48,107 nt of DNA, from assembly GCA_934572325.1 (NCBI GenBank), contig CAKTKT010000007.1:1-48107 (forward strand), given 5' to 3'. The notes beneath the pieces were generated by a model. The model saw only the letters and a program-made list of their open reading frames with translations. It was not told where the DNA came from and made no database searches. The position numbers and the translations under genes are program-made. This document shows positions 1-7,939 of this stretch, piece by piece; positions within the stretch are counted from its first letter, which is position 1; every line of letters begins with the position of its first letter. The DNA is from an uncultured Oscillospiraceae bacterium (GTDB lineage: Bacteria > Bacillota > Clostridia > Oscillospirales > Oscillospiraceae).

Positions 1-23
1 TCCCGCAAGGTAGATAAACATTC

Positions 24-60
24 AAACGGCGGAGGGGCGCGTCATGCCCATCCGCCGTTT
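24..60. terminator. Hairpin terminator after the DUF5067 lipoprotein gene
   Basis: A perfect 10-bp inverted repeat (AAACGGCGGA at 24-33, its complement at 51-60) lies just past the stop codon of the minus-strand lipoprotein gene. Further GGGC/GCCC pairing is possible inside the loop. The plus-strand side is followed by TTTTGTTTG and the minus-strand side by a weaker T-rich run, so it could stop transcription from both directions. Folding judged by eye. Confidence 0.55.
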
Positions 61-71
61 TGTTTGCGCTG

Positions 72-1907
72 TCACTTGAAACTCATGCTGTCGAGTATTT
101 CGCTGCACTGCGAGCCGGCAGCGTCGTTCGTGTAGGCGAGATTGATGGTTATCCAGCCACCCGTGGGCAGCTCTCCGTAATATTGTATCCACTCTATGCC
201 TACGTTTTTAAAGGTGCGCCCCGCCATCTCTATGCCGCCGACGGTGCGCGGCGCAATCTCGGTCAGGTTTTCAAAGTTGTCCTGATAATAATTGACCCTT
301 TCAAGCGTGTCGTATAGCTCCACCTTGATATACGGTGTGCGGAAGGGCGTGTTGTCCGGCGTTGGGTTGTTGATGATCTTGAAATCGGATCTTATACCCT
401 TTTCGGCGCACCATGAGCCCTCCGGGAACTTAAAGCTGACCGTAGCCTCGATTTTCTTGTTGGAATCGGTTATCGTGATGCTTTGGTCAACAAGCTTGCC
501 CGAGCCCTCCGGTCGGCTGCCAAGCTGCACGGGTGTCACGTCGTACTGCGGACCGTCCCAGCCGCCCGAGCTCCAACTGCTGCTGAGCTCCTCGCCGTCC
601 TTTACATTGAAGCTCACGAGCAGCGTCACCCTTTCGGGGGCAAACCACTCATAGGTGTGGTGGTCGTCGCGCCAGCTATCAAAACTCGTGTACGGCACGC
701 CGTCCGTGCCGAGAAGGTCACGAATGTCGGAGTATTTGACGTCATCCCAGATGAAGTCCTGCTTGAGGGAGAGGATGGCAGTATCCATCACCTCGCGCGA
801 CACCTCGCCCGTCGCGCCCGCGCTCGACTGTCCGTAGTCGCCGCTTGCCGCCGCCGCGGCTGCGCCTGCCTCGTGCTCCGTCGCCTCGCCGCCGACCACA
901 TCCGGCATCAGCGCGCCCGCCTCGACAAGCGGGAGATACCAGCTCTCATAGAGATAGGGCAGCGCCTCCTCGTCAACGTCGTCCCACAGCACACCCCACG
1001 GGCGGATGTAGAAATCGTATTTGAAGCTGCCGTAGGAGTCCTCGTACCAGCCGTCGAGCCACACCATGTTCTCGTAGTCCACCAGACCGGGATCGACTAT
1101 CCAGTCGGCGTGGGCAAGCTCGCAGTTCCAGAACATACCGCCCTCGGAGTACACCGTGCCGTGCTCGCCCGTTCCAAGCTCGCTCAGGCTGACGTCGGCG
1201 ATGCATAAGCCCTCTTCGCGCGTGTAGTCCTCATCCCAAATCTCTATCTGCCCTGTATAGTCGCTGCCGATGTCGATATAAACGCAGCAATCCCACCACT
1301 CGTTGCTCAGCTCCTCATACTCGCCGTCGCCGCCGGTCAGCGTCCACCAGCCGTACCACGGTCCGTTCCACCAGTCGAGCAGCGCATCGCCGGTCGCCGC
1401 CGGCTTTGCCGATTTGCCCGCGCCCGCCTTGACAAGCTCAAGGGTGCTCGGGTCTATGCTGATCTGTCCGTTTTTCTTGCCGACAATCTGCTCAAACGTG
1501 ACCTTTACCTCACTTGTCAGGTCGCGCAGGACAAAGCCCGTCTGCACCTCAAGCGTTTTTCCCGGGTCTATTTCCTTGAACTGAGAGTCTGCCGTCAGCT
1601 CCATAGAGGCGGTATTGGTCACAACGACAGCCATGTCGAGCTCTACGCCGTCCTGCATTGCCTTTTCGCTGACGCTCCAAAGATATGAGGCGCTGCTCTT
1701 GCTGTTGTTTATGAAGTCGAGCGTCAGCACGACCGCGTCCTCGCCGTCAACGGTCTCCATGATGCAGGCGCTCTTGTAGAGCAGCTCGTAATCGCCGAGC
1801 GCGATGCGGTTGGGGTCAGAAGAAGCATCGCTGCCGCAGGCTGTGAGACTGAGCAGCATCAGCACTGCGAGAAGCAGACACAAAAGCCTTGACTGATTCT
1901 TTTTCAT
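72..1907 (-). CDS. DUF5067-type surface lipoprotein, 611 aa
   Basis: Predicted secreted lipoprotein of unknown function. From the ATG at 1907 the protein begins with two Lys, a hydrophobic stretch and a lipobox LTAC, so it should be cleaved and lipidated about 24 residues in. This ATG is preferred over a TTG 21 bases upstream because GAGGAG lies 8 bases before it. The first ~130 mature residues resemble the DUF5067 fold (a beta-rich domain with a conserved FxNNS segment). The middle (about 180-330) is very rich in Trp, Asp, Gly and Tyr and is followed by an Ala/Gly-rich linker, then a second beta-rich domain. The protein is much longer than usual DUF5067 proteins, so the C-terminal half is a separate unrecognised module. 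Probably cotranscribed with the DUF4428 gene 51 bases upstream. Confidence 0.8.
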   Translation of the reverse strand: MKKNQSRLLCLLLAVLMLLSLTACGSDASSDPNRIALGDYELLYKSACIMETVDGEDAVVLTLDFINNSKSSASYLWSVSEKAMQDGVELDMAVVVTNTASMELTADSQFKEIDPGKTLEVQTGFVLRDLTSEVKVTFEQIVGKKNGQISIDPSTLELVKAGAGKSAKPAATGDALLDWWNGPWYGWWTLTGGDGEYEELSNEWWDCCVYIDIGSDYTGQIEIWDEDYTREEGLCIADVSLSELGTGEHGTVYSEGGMFWNCELAHADWIVDPGLVDYENMVWLDGWYEDSYGSFKYDFYIRPWGVLWDDVDEEALPYLYESWYLPLVEAGALMPDVVGGEATEHEAGAAAAAASGDYGQSSAGATGEVSREVMDTAILSLKQDFIWDDVKYSDIRDLLGTDGVPYTSFDSWRDDHHTYEWFAPERVTLLVSFNVKDGEELSSSWSSGGWDGPQYDVTPVQLGSRPEGSGKLVDQSITITDSNKKIEATVSFKFPEGSWCAEKGIRSDFKIINNPTPDNTPFRTPYIKVELYDTLERVNYYQDNFENLTEIAPRTVGGIEMAGRTFKNVGIEWIQYYGELPTGGWITINLAYTNDAAGSQCSEILDSMSFK

Positions 1908-1958
1908 GTTGATATTCTCCTCACACAATTATTCTCATTTACATTAGTTGCTTAATGC

Positions 1959-2729
1959 TCAGGCGTTTACCGCGCCGCCGCAGTATTCGCAGCAGCCGCT
2001 CGCGTCCGGCGTTGTCGTCGCGCCGCACAGCGGGCAGATAACGGCGGTCTTCGGCGCTGCTGCAAGCTCTATCTGCTCGCGCACGTCCCGACGAACCTGC
2101 GTGAGCGCCTGCTTTATCTCCTCTCCGAGCTTTTTGCAGCCGCGGTACTCTACATTGCTCTCCGGGTTGAGCCTGACCGGCGCGCCGGGGCGCGCGGCGG
2201 GGGGCGGAGTGATGGTGACGGAGCTGGAATTGACGCGAAAGCGTATCTCGTCAAAATAGGGGTTGTTCACAAAGATCGTTATGTAGAAGTCGTAGGAATA
2301 CTCATAGCGCGGCGGGTTGTAGCTTACCTTTTTCCCGTCCTTATCCTCGCGCATCAGCTCCGACCTCTTCTCGTCAATGTCCAGATTGCAGCCGGTCACA
2401 TCCGAAAAGGCGAGCACGTCCGGGTTCGCCTCGTTCAAATCGCGCGCACCCGTCACCATGAACAGCCCCGCGTCCTCATCCAGCAGCACCTTGGTGCCGG
2501 AGCCGAGCGTCCGCGTGGTGTGGAACGCGGCAACCTTCCCGCGGTTCTCCTCGCGGTAGGCGAGCTGCTCCTTGATCTCATCGACCGTGCTGCTGCGGCG
2601 GTCGGAGAACCACGGCGAGAGCTTTCTTGCGCAGCTCTTGCAGAGATTTCCGTTTTCCAGCTTGCGGTTTCCGAGAAGCCCTATCTTCTCCCCGCACACG
2701 TCGCAGTATTTCTTGTCAAACAGTCCCAT
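1959..2729 (-). CDS. DUF4428 domain protein with terminal zinc ribbons, 256 aa
   Basis: Cytosolic protein of unknown biochemical role. Residues 1-50 match the DUF4428 pattern: MGLFDKKYC start, CDVC, a GNRKL segment, then CKSC, a four-Cys zinc site. The centre (about 60-190) resembles the PH-like or short-chain oligomerisation domain often found with DUF4428, including Y/F-rich strands. The C-terminus carries a second four-Cys ribbon (CPLC...CEYC). The start is fixed by AAAGGAG 7 bases before the ATG. No membrane segment is visible. It lies upstream of the lipoprotein gene in the same direction; whether the two work together is unknown. Confidence 0.8.
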   Translation of the reverse strand: MGLFDKKYCDVCGEKIGLLGNRKLENGNLCKSCARKLSPWFSDRRSSTVDEIKEQLAYREENRGKVAAFHTTRTLGSGTKVLLDEDAGLFMVTGARDLNEANPDVLAFSDVTGCNLDIDEKRSELMREDKDGKKVSYNPPRYEYSYDFYITIFVNNPYFDEIRFRVNSSSVTITPPPAARPGAPVRLNPESNVEYRGCKKLGEEIKQALTQVRRDVREQIELAAAPKTAVICPLCGATTTPDASGCCEYCGGAVNA

Positions 2730-2800
2730 ACAGCATCTCCTTTAACCATATTTTTATATTTTCGGCGCATAACTGCGCGAGTTTACAATACGCCATACAT

Positions 2801-2806
2801 ATTATA
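2801..2806 (-). promoter_or_regulatory. Possible -10 element before the DUF4428 gene
   Basis: Read on the minus strand this is a perfect TATAAT, 71 bases before the DUF4428 start codon, in an AT-rich stretch downstream of the convergent-side hairpin at 2867-2888. No good -35 hexamer is seen at 16-18 bases, so the call is tentative. Confidence 0.4.
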
Positions 2807-2860
2807 CATATATAGCCCTGATAATTCCCCCTACCGTTGGCCAGTTTTCAGCTTTTTGCG

Positions 2861-2888
2861 CAAAAACGCACCCGCCGGAGCGGGTGCG
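2861..2888 (-). terminator. Rho-independent terminator after the NarL-type regulator
   Basis: A perfect 9-bp GC-rich stem (CGCACCCGC at 2867-2875 and its complement at 2880-2888, loop CGGA) is followed on the minus strand by TTTTTG. It lies 11 bases past the regulator's stop codon and would close the long minus-strand operon that begins near 11842. Confidence 0.85.
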
Positions 2889-2899
2889 CAGACAGCACA

Positions 2900-3526
2900 T
2901 CATTCATCGTTCAGCTCGACGACCAGCTTTTCGCTGCTGACCGCAAGCGCAAGCTGCAATTTGTTTTCCAGATTGGTCTTTTCAAGCATATTTGCGACAT
3001 GGAATTTTACCGTCGTCGGCTCGATCCCAAGCTCTCTTGCAATCCTCGTGTAGGACATACCGCGAATAAGCAGGCGCAGAACCTTCATCTCCGCCTTGGT
3101 GAAGTCCGTGCTTTTTGCCGTTCCTATCATGACCGTGGGCGGCGCATCAGGGAAAACGCGCCCTCCCTCCAGCGTCTGCCGCACGACCTCCATGAGCCTG
3201 GTCTGCGCGGCGTCCTTGTACCACAGGCTGTCAGCGCCAACGCGCCTTGCCTGCTCCAAAACCGCCCCGTCAACAAGCGACGTCACAACGACGACCTTTA
3301 TGTCCGGGTGAGCGCACTTTATCCTCCTCACCGCCGCAAGCCCGTTTTCGCGTCCGGCGGTCTGCACATCCATGAGGACGAGATCCACCGGCAGCCGGTC
3401 GCACAGCTCAACCGCCTGACGCGCGCCGGGAACAGAGGCGGCGACATTAAACCCGTCCTCCGCGCGAAAGCAGCTCTCCAGCAGCCCGCGTATTATCGCC
3501 TGATCCTCAACTATCACGACCTGCAT
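2900..3526 (-). CDS. NarL/LuxR-family response regulator, 208 aa
   Basis: Two-component response regulator, predicted DNA-binding. Receiver domain at residues 1-120 with acidic pair ED at 7-8, phospho-acceptor Asp53 (LVLMDVQ) and the conserved Lys near 102 (WYKD). A LuxR-type helix-turn-helix fills residues 140-205 (EMKVLRLLIRGMSYTRIARE, then TTVKFHVANML). The ATG at 3526, one base after the upstream stop, is chosen over a GTG at 3538 because MQVVIVED is the normal start of a receiver domain and GAGG is well placed. It follows the PAS kinase gene, its likely phosphodonor. The target genes are unknown. Confidence 0.92.
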   Translation of the reverse strand: MQVVIVEDQAIIRGLLESCFRAEDGFNVAASVPGARQAVELCDRLPVDLVLMDVQTAGRENGLAAVRRIKCAHPDIKVVVVTSLVDGAVLEQARRVGADSLWYKDAAQTRLMEVVRQTLEGGRVFPDAPPTVMIGTAKSTDFTKAEMKVLRLLIRGMSYTRIARELGIEPTTVKFHVANMLEKTNLENKLQLALAVSSEKLVVELNDE

Positions 3527-3527
3527 A

Positions 3528-4475
3528 TCATGCCTCACCTCCGTCCGGCAGCCACAGCGCGAGCATGAAGCGCGGTCTGCTCAGTATCTGCATGGTGCCG
3601 CCCGCCGCCTCGATGCGGCGGCGCAGCATGGACAGTCCGCCGCCCTCCGCGACTGTCGCCTCCGGCGGCGCGCCGTTATTTGTTATTTCGGCGCTGACTG
3701 TGCTCCCTATGCTTTCTATGCGCACATAGAGCTCCGTTGCGCCGGCATGGCGCGCGCAGTTCGCCGCGCACTCGCGCAGCGCCGCCGCCAGCAGCGCACG
3801 CTGTGCCTGCCGCCGGGGGAGCACTCCCTCTGTCACGAGCCTGACGCCAAGCTCGTTCACGCGGCTCAGGGCGCTCTCCACGGCGTCTGTCGGCTCGGCG
3901 CTGCGGCTCGCGCGGTACAGCGCGGAGACGACGCGAGCCCACGCGCGGGCGCTGTCTCTTATGCCCTCTAGCGTCGCGCCGTCGGCGAGCGCCCTGCGCG
4001 ACGACAGTATGGCATGACCGAAATCGTCATGCACGCGCAACTTCATTGCCAGCGTCTCCTCCTCGCGGATAAGCTCCGGCATCTGCTCCAAAAGAAGCCT
4101 GGCGCGGCGGTTGGCGTCGGTCAGGCGCGCGTTCTCCTGCGCGAGCTGCTCCTGCCGCGCGGCGATCTCGGTGACGTCCGCCGCCGTGAGCTGGACGTAG
4201 GAATGCCCGCTGTCCGTGCGTATGCCCTCCTGAGAAAAGCGGTGCGCCGCCCCGTCCGGAAAACGGTACATCCCAAGCTCGCGGTCGAGACAGCACACGC
4301 CGTCCGGCGGAGAATCCAGCGCCGCACGAAGCTCCGCGAGCGTCTGCACCCCGTTATTCCTCAGCGCGCCGAAGATGCGCAGCATCCTGCTGTTGACAAG
4401 CTGCACAACGCCGCGCGAGTCGAAAAAGCAGACGGCGATCGGGAGGCTGTCAAAGCTCTCCTTTATCCTGTTCAT
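3528..4475 (-). CDS. Soluble PAS-domain sensor histidine kinase, 315 aa
   Basis: Cytosolic histidine kinase, probably donor to the NarL regulator encoded next. Residues 1-115 form a PAS-like domain (SLPIAVCFFDSRGVVQLVNS), followed by a coiled coil (about 115-150). A HisKA_3-like helix has HDDFGH with the likely phospho-accepting His near 168. The HATPase domain shows an N-box (RECAANCARHAG) and a G-box (EGGGLSMLRRRIEAAGG). No transmembrane segment is present, so signal input must come from the PAS domain or from a partner. Its start overlaps the stop of the 7TM sensor gene by 4 bases (ATGA), which suggests coupled translation and a shared complex. Confidence 0.88.
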   Translation of the reverse strand: MNRIKESFDSLPIAVCFFDSRGVVQLVNSRMLRIFGALRNNGVQTLAELRAALDSPPDGVCCLDRELGMYRFPDGAAHRFSQEGIRTDSGHSYVQLTAADVTEIAARQEQLAQENARLTDANRRARLLLEQMPELIREEETLAMKLRVHDDFGHAILSSRRALADGATLEGIRDSARAWARVVSALYRASRSAEPTDAVESALSRVNELGVRLVTEGVLPRRQAQRALLAAALRECAANCARHAGATELYVRIESIGSTVSAEITNNGAPPEATVAEGGGLSMLRRRIEAAGGTMQILSRPRFMLALWLPDGGEA

Positions 4476-6109
4476 AAACCCTCCAAGCTCAGCGTCAGAT
4501 GTTGAAGAGCGTCCGCGTCGCGCTCAAGCTCAAGAGACGGAAACGCAGCCGCAAGCGCGGACAGCTCCGCGTCGCAGTCCGCGCAGATGCGAACCTCCGG
4601 TGCGGCGCCCCCCTGCGCACAGATCAGCAGCGCGTGCAGAGCCTCAAGCCCCGTCTCAATCACCGCTTCAAAGAGATCGTACACCGCCGCCGCCTGTCCG
4701 GGCGTAAGCTGCCCACCCTCATCGACGCGCGCGGCGCACTCCGTCCCGTATAGGCGCAGATTCTCCGCCGACTCGTTCAGGCATAAAAGCAGCTCCTGCG
4801 CGGAGATCGAGCCGCGCTGCACGCCGACAAGGCTAAGATTACTGCGGCGCTTGATATATGTGCCGATGACGATGATCTGCGCCAGCAGCCGTCCGGCGAG
4901 CTCGGCGTCGTCCGTGCTTCGTATGCGCTCCAGCCGCTCCCTCAGCATTTCAAGCTGCCGCGCGGTCTGCCGCTCCACCATGCCGTAGAGGCGGTTTTCC
5001 GCCTCAAGTCTGAGCAGCCGTTCCCGCTGGGCGTTTTCCGCCTTGAGAATGTCGCCCGTGTCGAGCAGCTCCTCCCTCACAAGCTCCAGCTCCTCGGAGA
5101 CGGCGTTCAGCTCTGAAACATCCTCCTGCCAGAATACAAAGCCGCGCCGGAGCCGGTGGCTTCTGTACACGCTGCCGCGGTCGTATACCGCGCCGCTCTG
5201 CGCTATCCGCGCCAGCTCGGCTTCGCTCTGCGGGCGCGCCGCGGCGGAGCGGTGCAGCGTGCGCAGGTGCTCGTCCGTGATCTGCACGGGTATGCTCGTC
5301 GCCTTGAGAAGCTCGTCATAACCGAGGTTGGACTCGATAAGCCCGCAGCGTATGCAGCTTTCAAATATCCCGATATACAGCAGGCATTGGGTGACCGTGA
5401 TATCCCCCGCGACGACCCAAACCCAGCGGACGCCGCGCATATACGCGAAGGCATACGCGACCGACAGCGCCAGCGGAACGAGCGGGAGGAGAAGGAAGGT
5501 TCTTCTGTGCGGCAGGCGGCATTTTGACAGCATTATTATAAAGGACGCGGCGGCACAGCCCAGCTCCCACGCGAGAACCGGGTAGTAGCCGGGCGCATAT
5601 TCGTAGCTTGCATCCGTCATGAGAGCGCCGGGGAAGGAGAACACAAGCCGGTGCAGGTCGTTTGTGACGACGAGCAGCAGCAACAGCGCCGCCGGCACAT
5701 ACAGCAGCGCCGCCCGGCGCGGCAGGCGGTAGTCCTCCGCCCTGCCCAGCGACATGGAGACGAACAGCGCCAAAAGCGGGATGAACAGCATCGGCAGATA
5801 GTAAAAATACCACAGCAGCCGCGCCGCATCGGCGCTGTCCACGGAATACTTGACCGTTCTGAGCAGCAGCCACAGCACCATGAGCGCAGAGATCTCCGTC
5901 AGACAGCGGCGTAGCTGCGTCTGCACGATGCGCATATGCACGGAGAAGCCCCACGCCGCCGCCAGGGCGATATAGATTGCACTGCGCACGAGCGCCGCGC
6001 CCGGAAACGCCGCACCCATGCGCGAGCACCAGCGTATAAGCATGGCGCACGCAATGAGAGCAAGCACCGCGACCATTGCAATTATGCTTTTTTTCGCCGC
6101 TTCACCCAT
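4472..6109 (-). CDS. 7TM sensor protein with degenerate histidine-kinase region, 545 aa
   Basis: Membrane sensor. About seven hydrophobic helices occupy residues 8-245, as in the histidine-kinase N-terminal 7TM family. They are followed by a linker region (about 250-310) that is PAS-like in position, and a coiled coil (about 320-385). The C-terminal part keeps family words such as IVIGTYIKRRSNLSLV and LFEAVIETGLEALHALLICA, but no H-box His in an HExxxP or HDxxG context and no glycine-rich ATP lid can be seen. It therefore looks like a kinase homologue that has lost catalysis. The gene is followed, with a 4-base overlap, by a soluble PAS kinase that could supply the missing activity. The start has a strong GGAGGGG ribosome site. 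Confidence 0.8.
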   Translation of the reverse strand: MGEAAKKSIIAMVAVLALIACAMLIRWCSRMGAAFPGAALVRSAIYIALAAAWGFSVHMRIVQTQLRRCLTEISALMVLWLLLRTVKYSVDSADAARLLWYFYYLPMLFIPLLALFVSMSLGRAEDYRLPRRAALLYVPAALLLLLVVTNDLHRLVFSFPGALMTDASYEYAPGYYPVLAWELGCAAASFIIMLSKCRLPHRRTFLLLPLVPLALSVAYAFAYMRGVRWVWVVAGDITVTQCLLYIGIFESCIRCGLIESNLGYDELLKATSIPVQITDEHLRTLHRSAAARPQSEAELARIAQSGAVYDRGSVYRSHRLRRGFVFWQEDVSELNAVSEELELVREELLDTGDILKAENAQRERLLRLEAENRLYGMVERQTARQLEMLRERLERIRSTDDAELAGRLLAQIIVIGTYIKRRSNLSLVGVQRGSISAQELLLCLNESAENLRLYGTECAARVDEGGQLTPGQAAAVYDLFEAVIETGLEALHALLICAQGGAAPEVRICADCDAELSALAAAFPSLELERDADALQHLTLSLEGL

Positions 6110-6139
6110 ACTGCCCCTCCTTTGCGCTGTGCTTTATCC

Positions 6140-7939
6140 TCAGGTCGTGAACAGCCCGATAATGCGGTCTATAAGCTGTCTGAACGCTCCCTGCTCTGTG
6201 CTGTCGTCGGGCGCGTCCGCGCCGGTTTCGGGGCGCTCGATCGCGCGCGTGGTCAGCACGAACTGCACCGAGGCGGTGTTCTCGTTTCTTGACGAGAGGA
6301 AGCTGTTCCCGCTGTAATCCCCGCCGGTGAACGGCGAGAGCATATCATCGACCTGCGCGGGGATCTCCTTCGTGCCGTCGTCGAGCTGCCGCGTGCCGTC
6401 AGAGAGCTGCGACGTGCCGCCTGCAAGCTGCACGATGCCGTTATAGAGGCTTCCCCAGTTCGCGGCAAGCTCGTTTACGCCGTCGGTGTAGGCGACGAGC
6501 CCCTTATGGAACTGCGCATAGCCGTCGGCAAGCTGCGACACCTGCTCTATCAGCTCGTTGAGCTTGTTGCCGTCCTCCGTGCCGGACAGTCCAGCGATGA
6601 GCGAGCGCAGTCCGCGCACCGCGGCGCTGACCGTGCGCATATACGCCGCCTGACCGCGCATGGTCTGCACGGCGTTATTGATGCTCTCGCGCCCGCTCTG
6701 CCACTGGGCTTTTGCCGCGACCGCCGCCTTTGCCGCCGCCGTCACATCGTCCAGCGCGGCAAACCAGTCATCGCCAAGCGCGGCTTTGGCTTCCTCCGTC
6801 AGCCCCGAATAGAGATATTCGGCGCTGACCGCCGCCGAATCCGACACGCCCGCAAACGCCGCGTCTATCCCGTCTCTCGTGCTCTCAAGCTCTGCGGCGT
6901 TCTGCTCCAGCCCTGCGGCGCTGCCGTCAAGCTGCTCCGTCAGCGCGTCGAGCGCCGCGATCAGGGATTCGACGTCCTTTATATCCGCCTCCGGCAGACC
7001 GCTCAGCGCGACGAGCGTATCCCTTATCGTGTTGAACATTTCCAAAAACATTTCCGACGCGGACACAAGCGACGCCGAATTTTCCGATAGCTGATACAGC
7101 CCGTCGCCGAACTGCTTCGCGCCGGAGGTGAGCTGACCCGCGCCGCCGGCAAGCTGCGCCGCGCCGCCGGAGAGCTGCGACACCGCATCCGTAAGCTGCC
7201 GCAGTCCGTCCGTCAGCTCCGTCACATCGCCGAGCGCATCGCCCATGGAGAAGGGCACCGCGGCAAAGGTGACGCCGGACATGGTGAAGTCCGTGACCTC
7301 CGCGGTCAGCTCAAACTCGGAATCCTGCCCGGGCAGCGCCGTGAAGCTTATCTGCTTGTCCGCGCCGGCGTTTGCGATTGTCGCGCCCTCGGCTGTGACA
7401 TCGCGGCAGAGCTGGCTGTCGAGCGTCACGCTGACCTGCACCATGAAGCTGTCATAGAACGTCTCGTCCTCCATGCCGCCGTCGCTGACCGAGATGCTCA
7501 TGCCGAGCTTCCCGCTCCTGCCGCCCAGAGCGCCAGCGCTTATCGGCTTTCCGTCAAGCGTATAGCTTATCGCAATATCCCACGGCAGCGAGGTGCTTTT
7601 CAGCGTGCTCTGGAAGTAGAAGCGCCCGTCGAGCCCGTCGAGCGTCACGCGGTTTCCCTTCAGCTCCAGCTCGCGCGTGTCGCTGAGATTTTTCACGTCC
7701 GCAAACGGACCGTAGTATACCGCCTTACAGGGCTCATCGCTGCTGAGGATAACGACCGCGTAGACGTTCTCCGCGCTGCCGTAGTGGTCGAGCACGCCGT
7801 AGAGCACCTCCTCGGCGGTATATGCAGCGCTCGCCTTTCCGTCCTTCTTATCATCCGTCCTGCCGCCGTCGGCGGACGCGGCGGGCGCAAGACCCAGCAG
7901 CAGCGCCGCAAGCAGCGCAGACGCAAGCATTTTTTTCAT
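6140..7939 (-). CDS. Exported YhgE/Pip-like coiled-coil protein, 599 aa
   Basis: Predicted secreted or surface-associated protein. It has a signal peptide (two Lys, then a hydrophobic run ending ASA at about residue 23), a beta-rich region (about 40-235), and then long stretches of QLxxGxx repeats (about 245-290 and 505-535). These repeats are typical of YhgE/Pip and phage-infection-type proteins. Unlike full-length YhgE proteins, no C-terminal block of membrane helices is seen; the last residues form only a short amphipathic helix. Its start overlaps the stop of the MMPL gene by 4 bases with AAGGAGG in front, so the two products are probably made together and may form one export complex. Exact role unknown. 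Confidence 0.75.
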   Translation of the reverse strand: MKKMLASALLAALLLGLAPAASADGGRTDDKKDGKASAAYTAEEVLYGVLDHYGSAENVYAVVILSSDEPCKAVYYGPFADVKNLSDTRELELKGNRVTLDGLDGRFYFQSTLKSTSLPWDIAISYTLDGKPISAGALGGRSGKLGMSISVSDGGMEDETFYDSFMVQVSVTLDSQLCRDVTAEGATIANAGADKQISFTALPGQDSEFELTAEVTDFTMSGVTFAAVPFSMGDALGDVTELTDGLRQLTDAVSQLSGGAAQLAGGAGQLTSGAKQFGDGLYQLSENSASLVSASEMFLEMFNTIRDTLVALSGLPEADIKDVESLIAALDALTEQLDGSAAGLEQNAAELESTRDGIDAAFAGVSDSAAVSAEYLYSGLTEEAKAALGDDWFAALDDVTAAAKAAVAAKAQWQSGRESINNAVQTMRGQAAYMRTVSAAVRGLRSLIAGLSGTEDGNKLNELIEQVSQLADGYAQFHKGLVAYTDGVNELAANWGSLYNGIVQLAGGTSQLSDGTRQLDDGTKEIPAQVDDMLSPFTGGDYSGNSFLSSRNENTASVQFVLTTRAIERPETGADAPDDSTEQGAFRQLIDRIIGLFTT

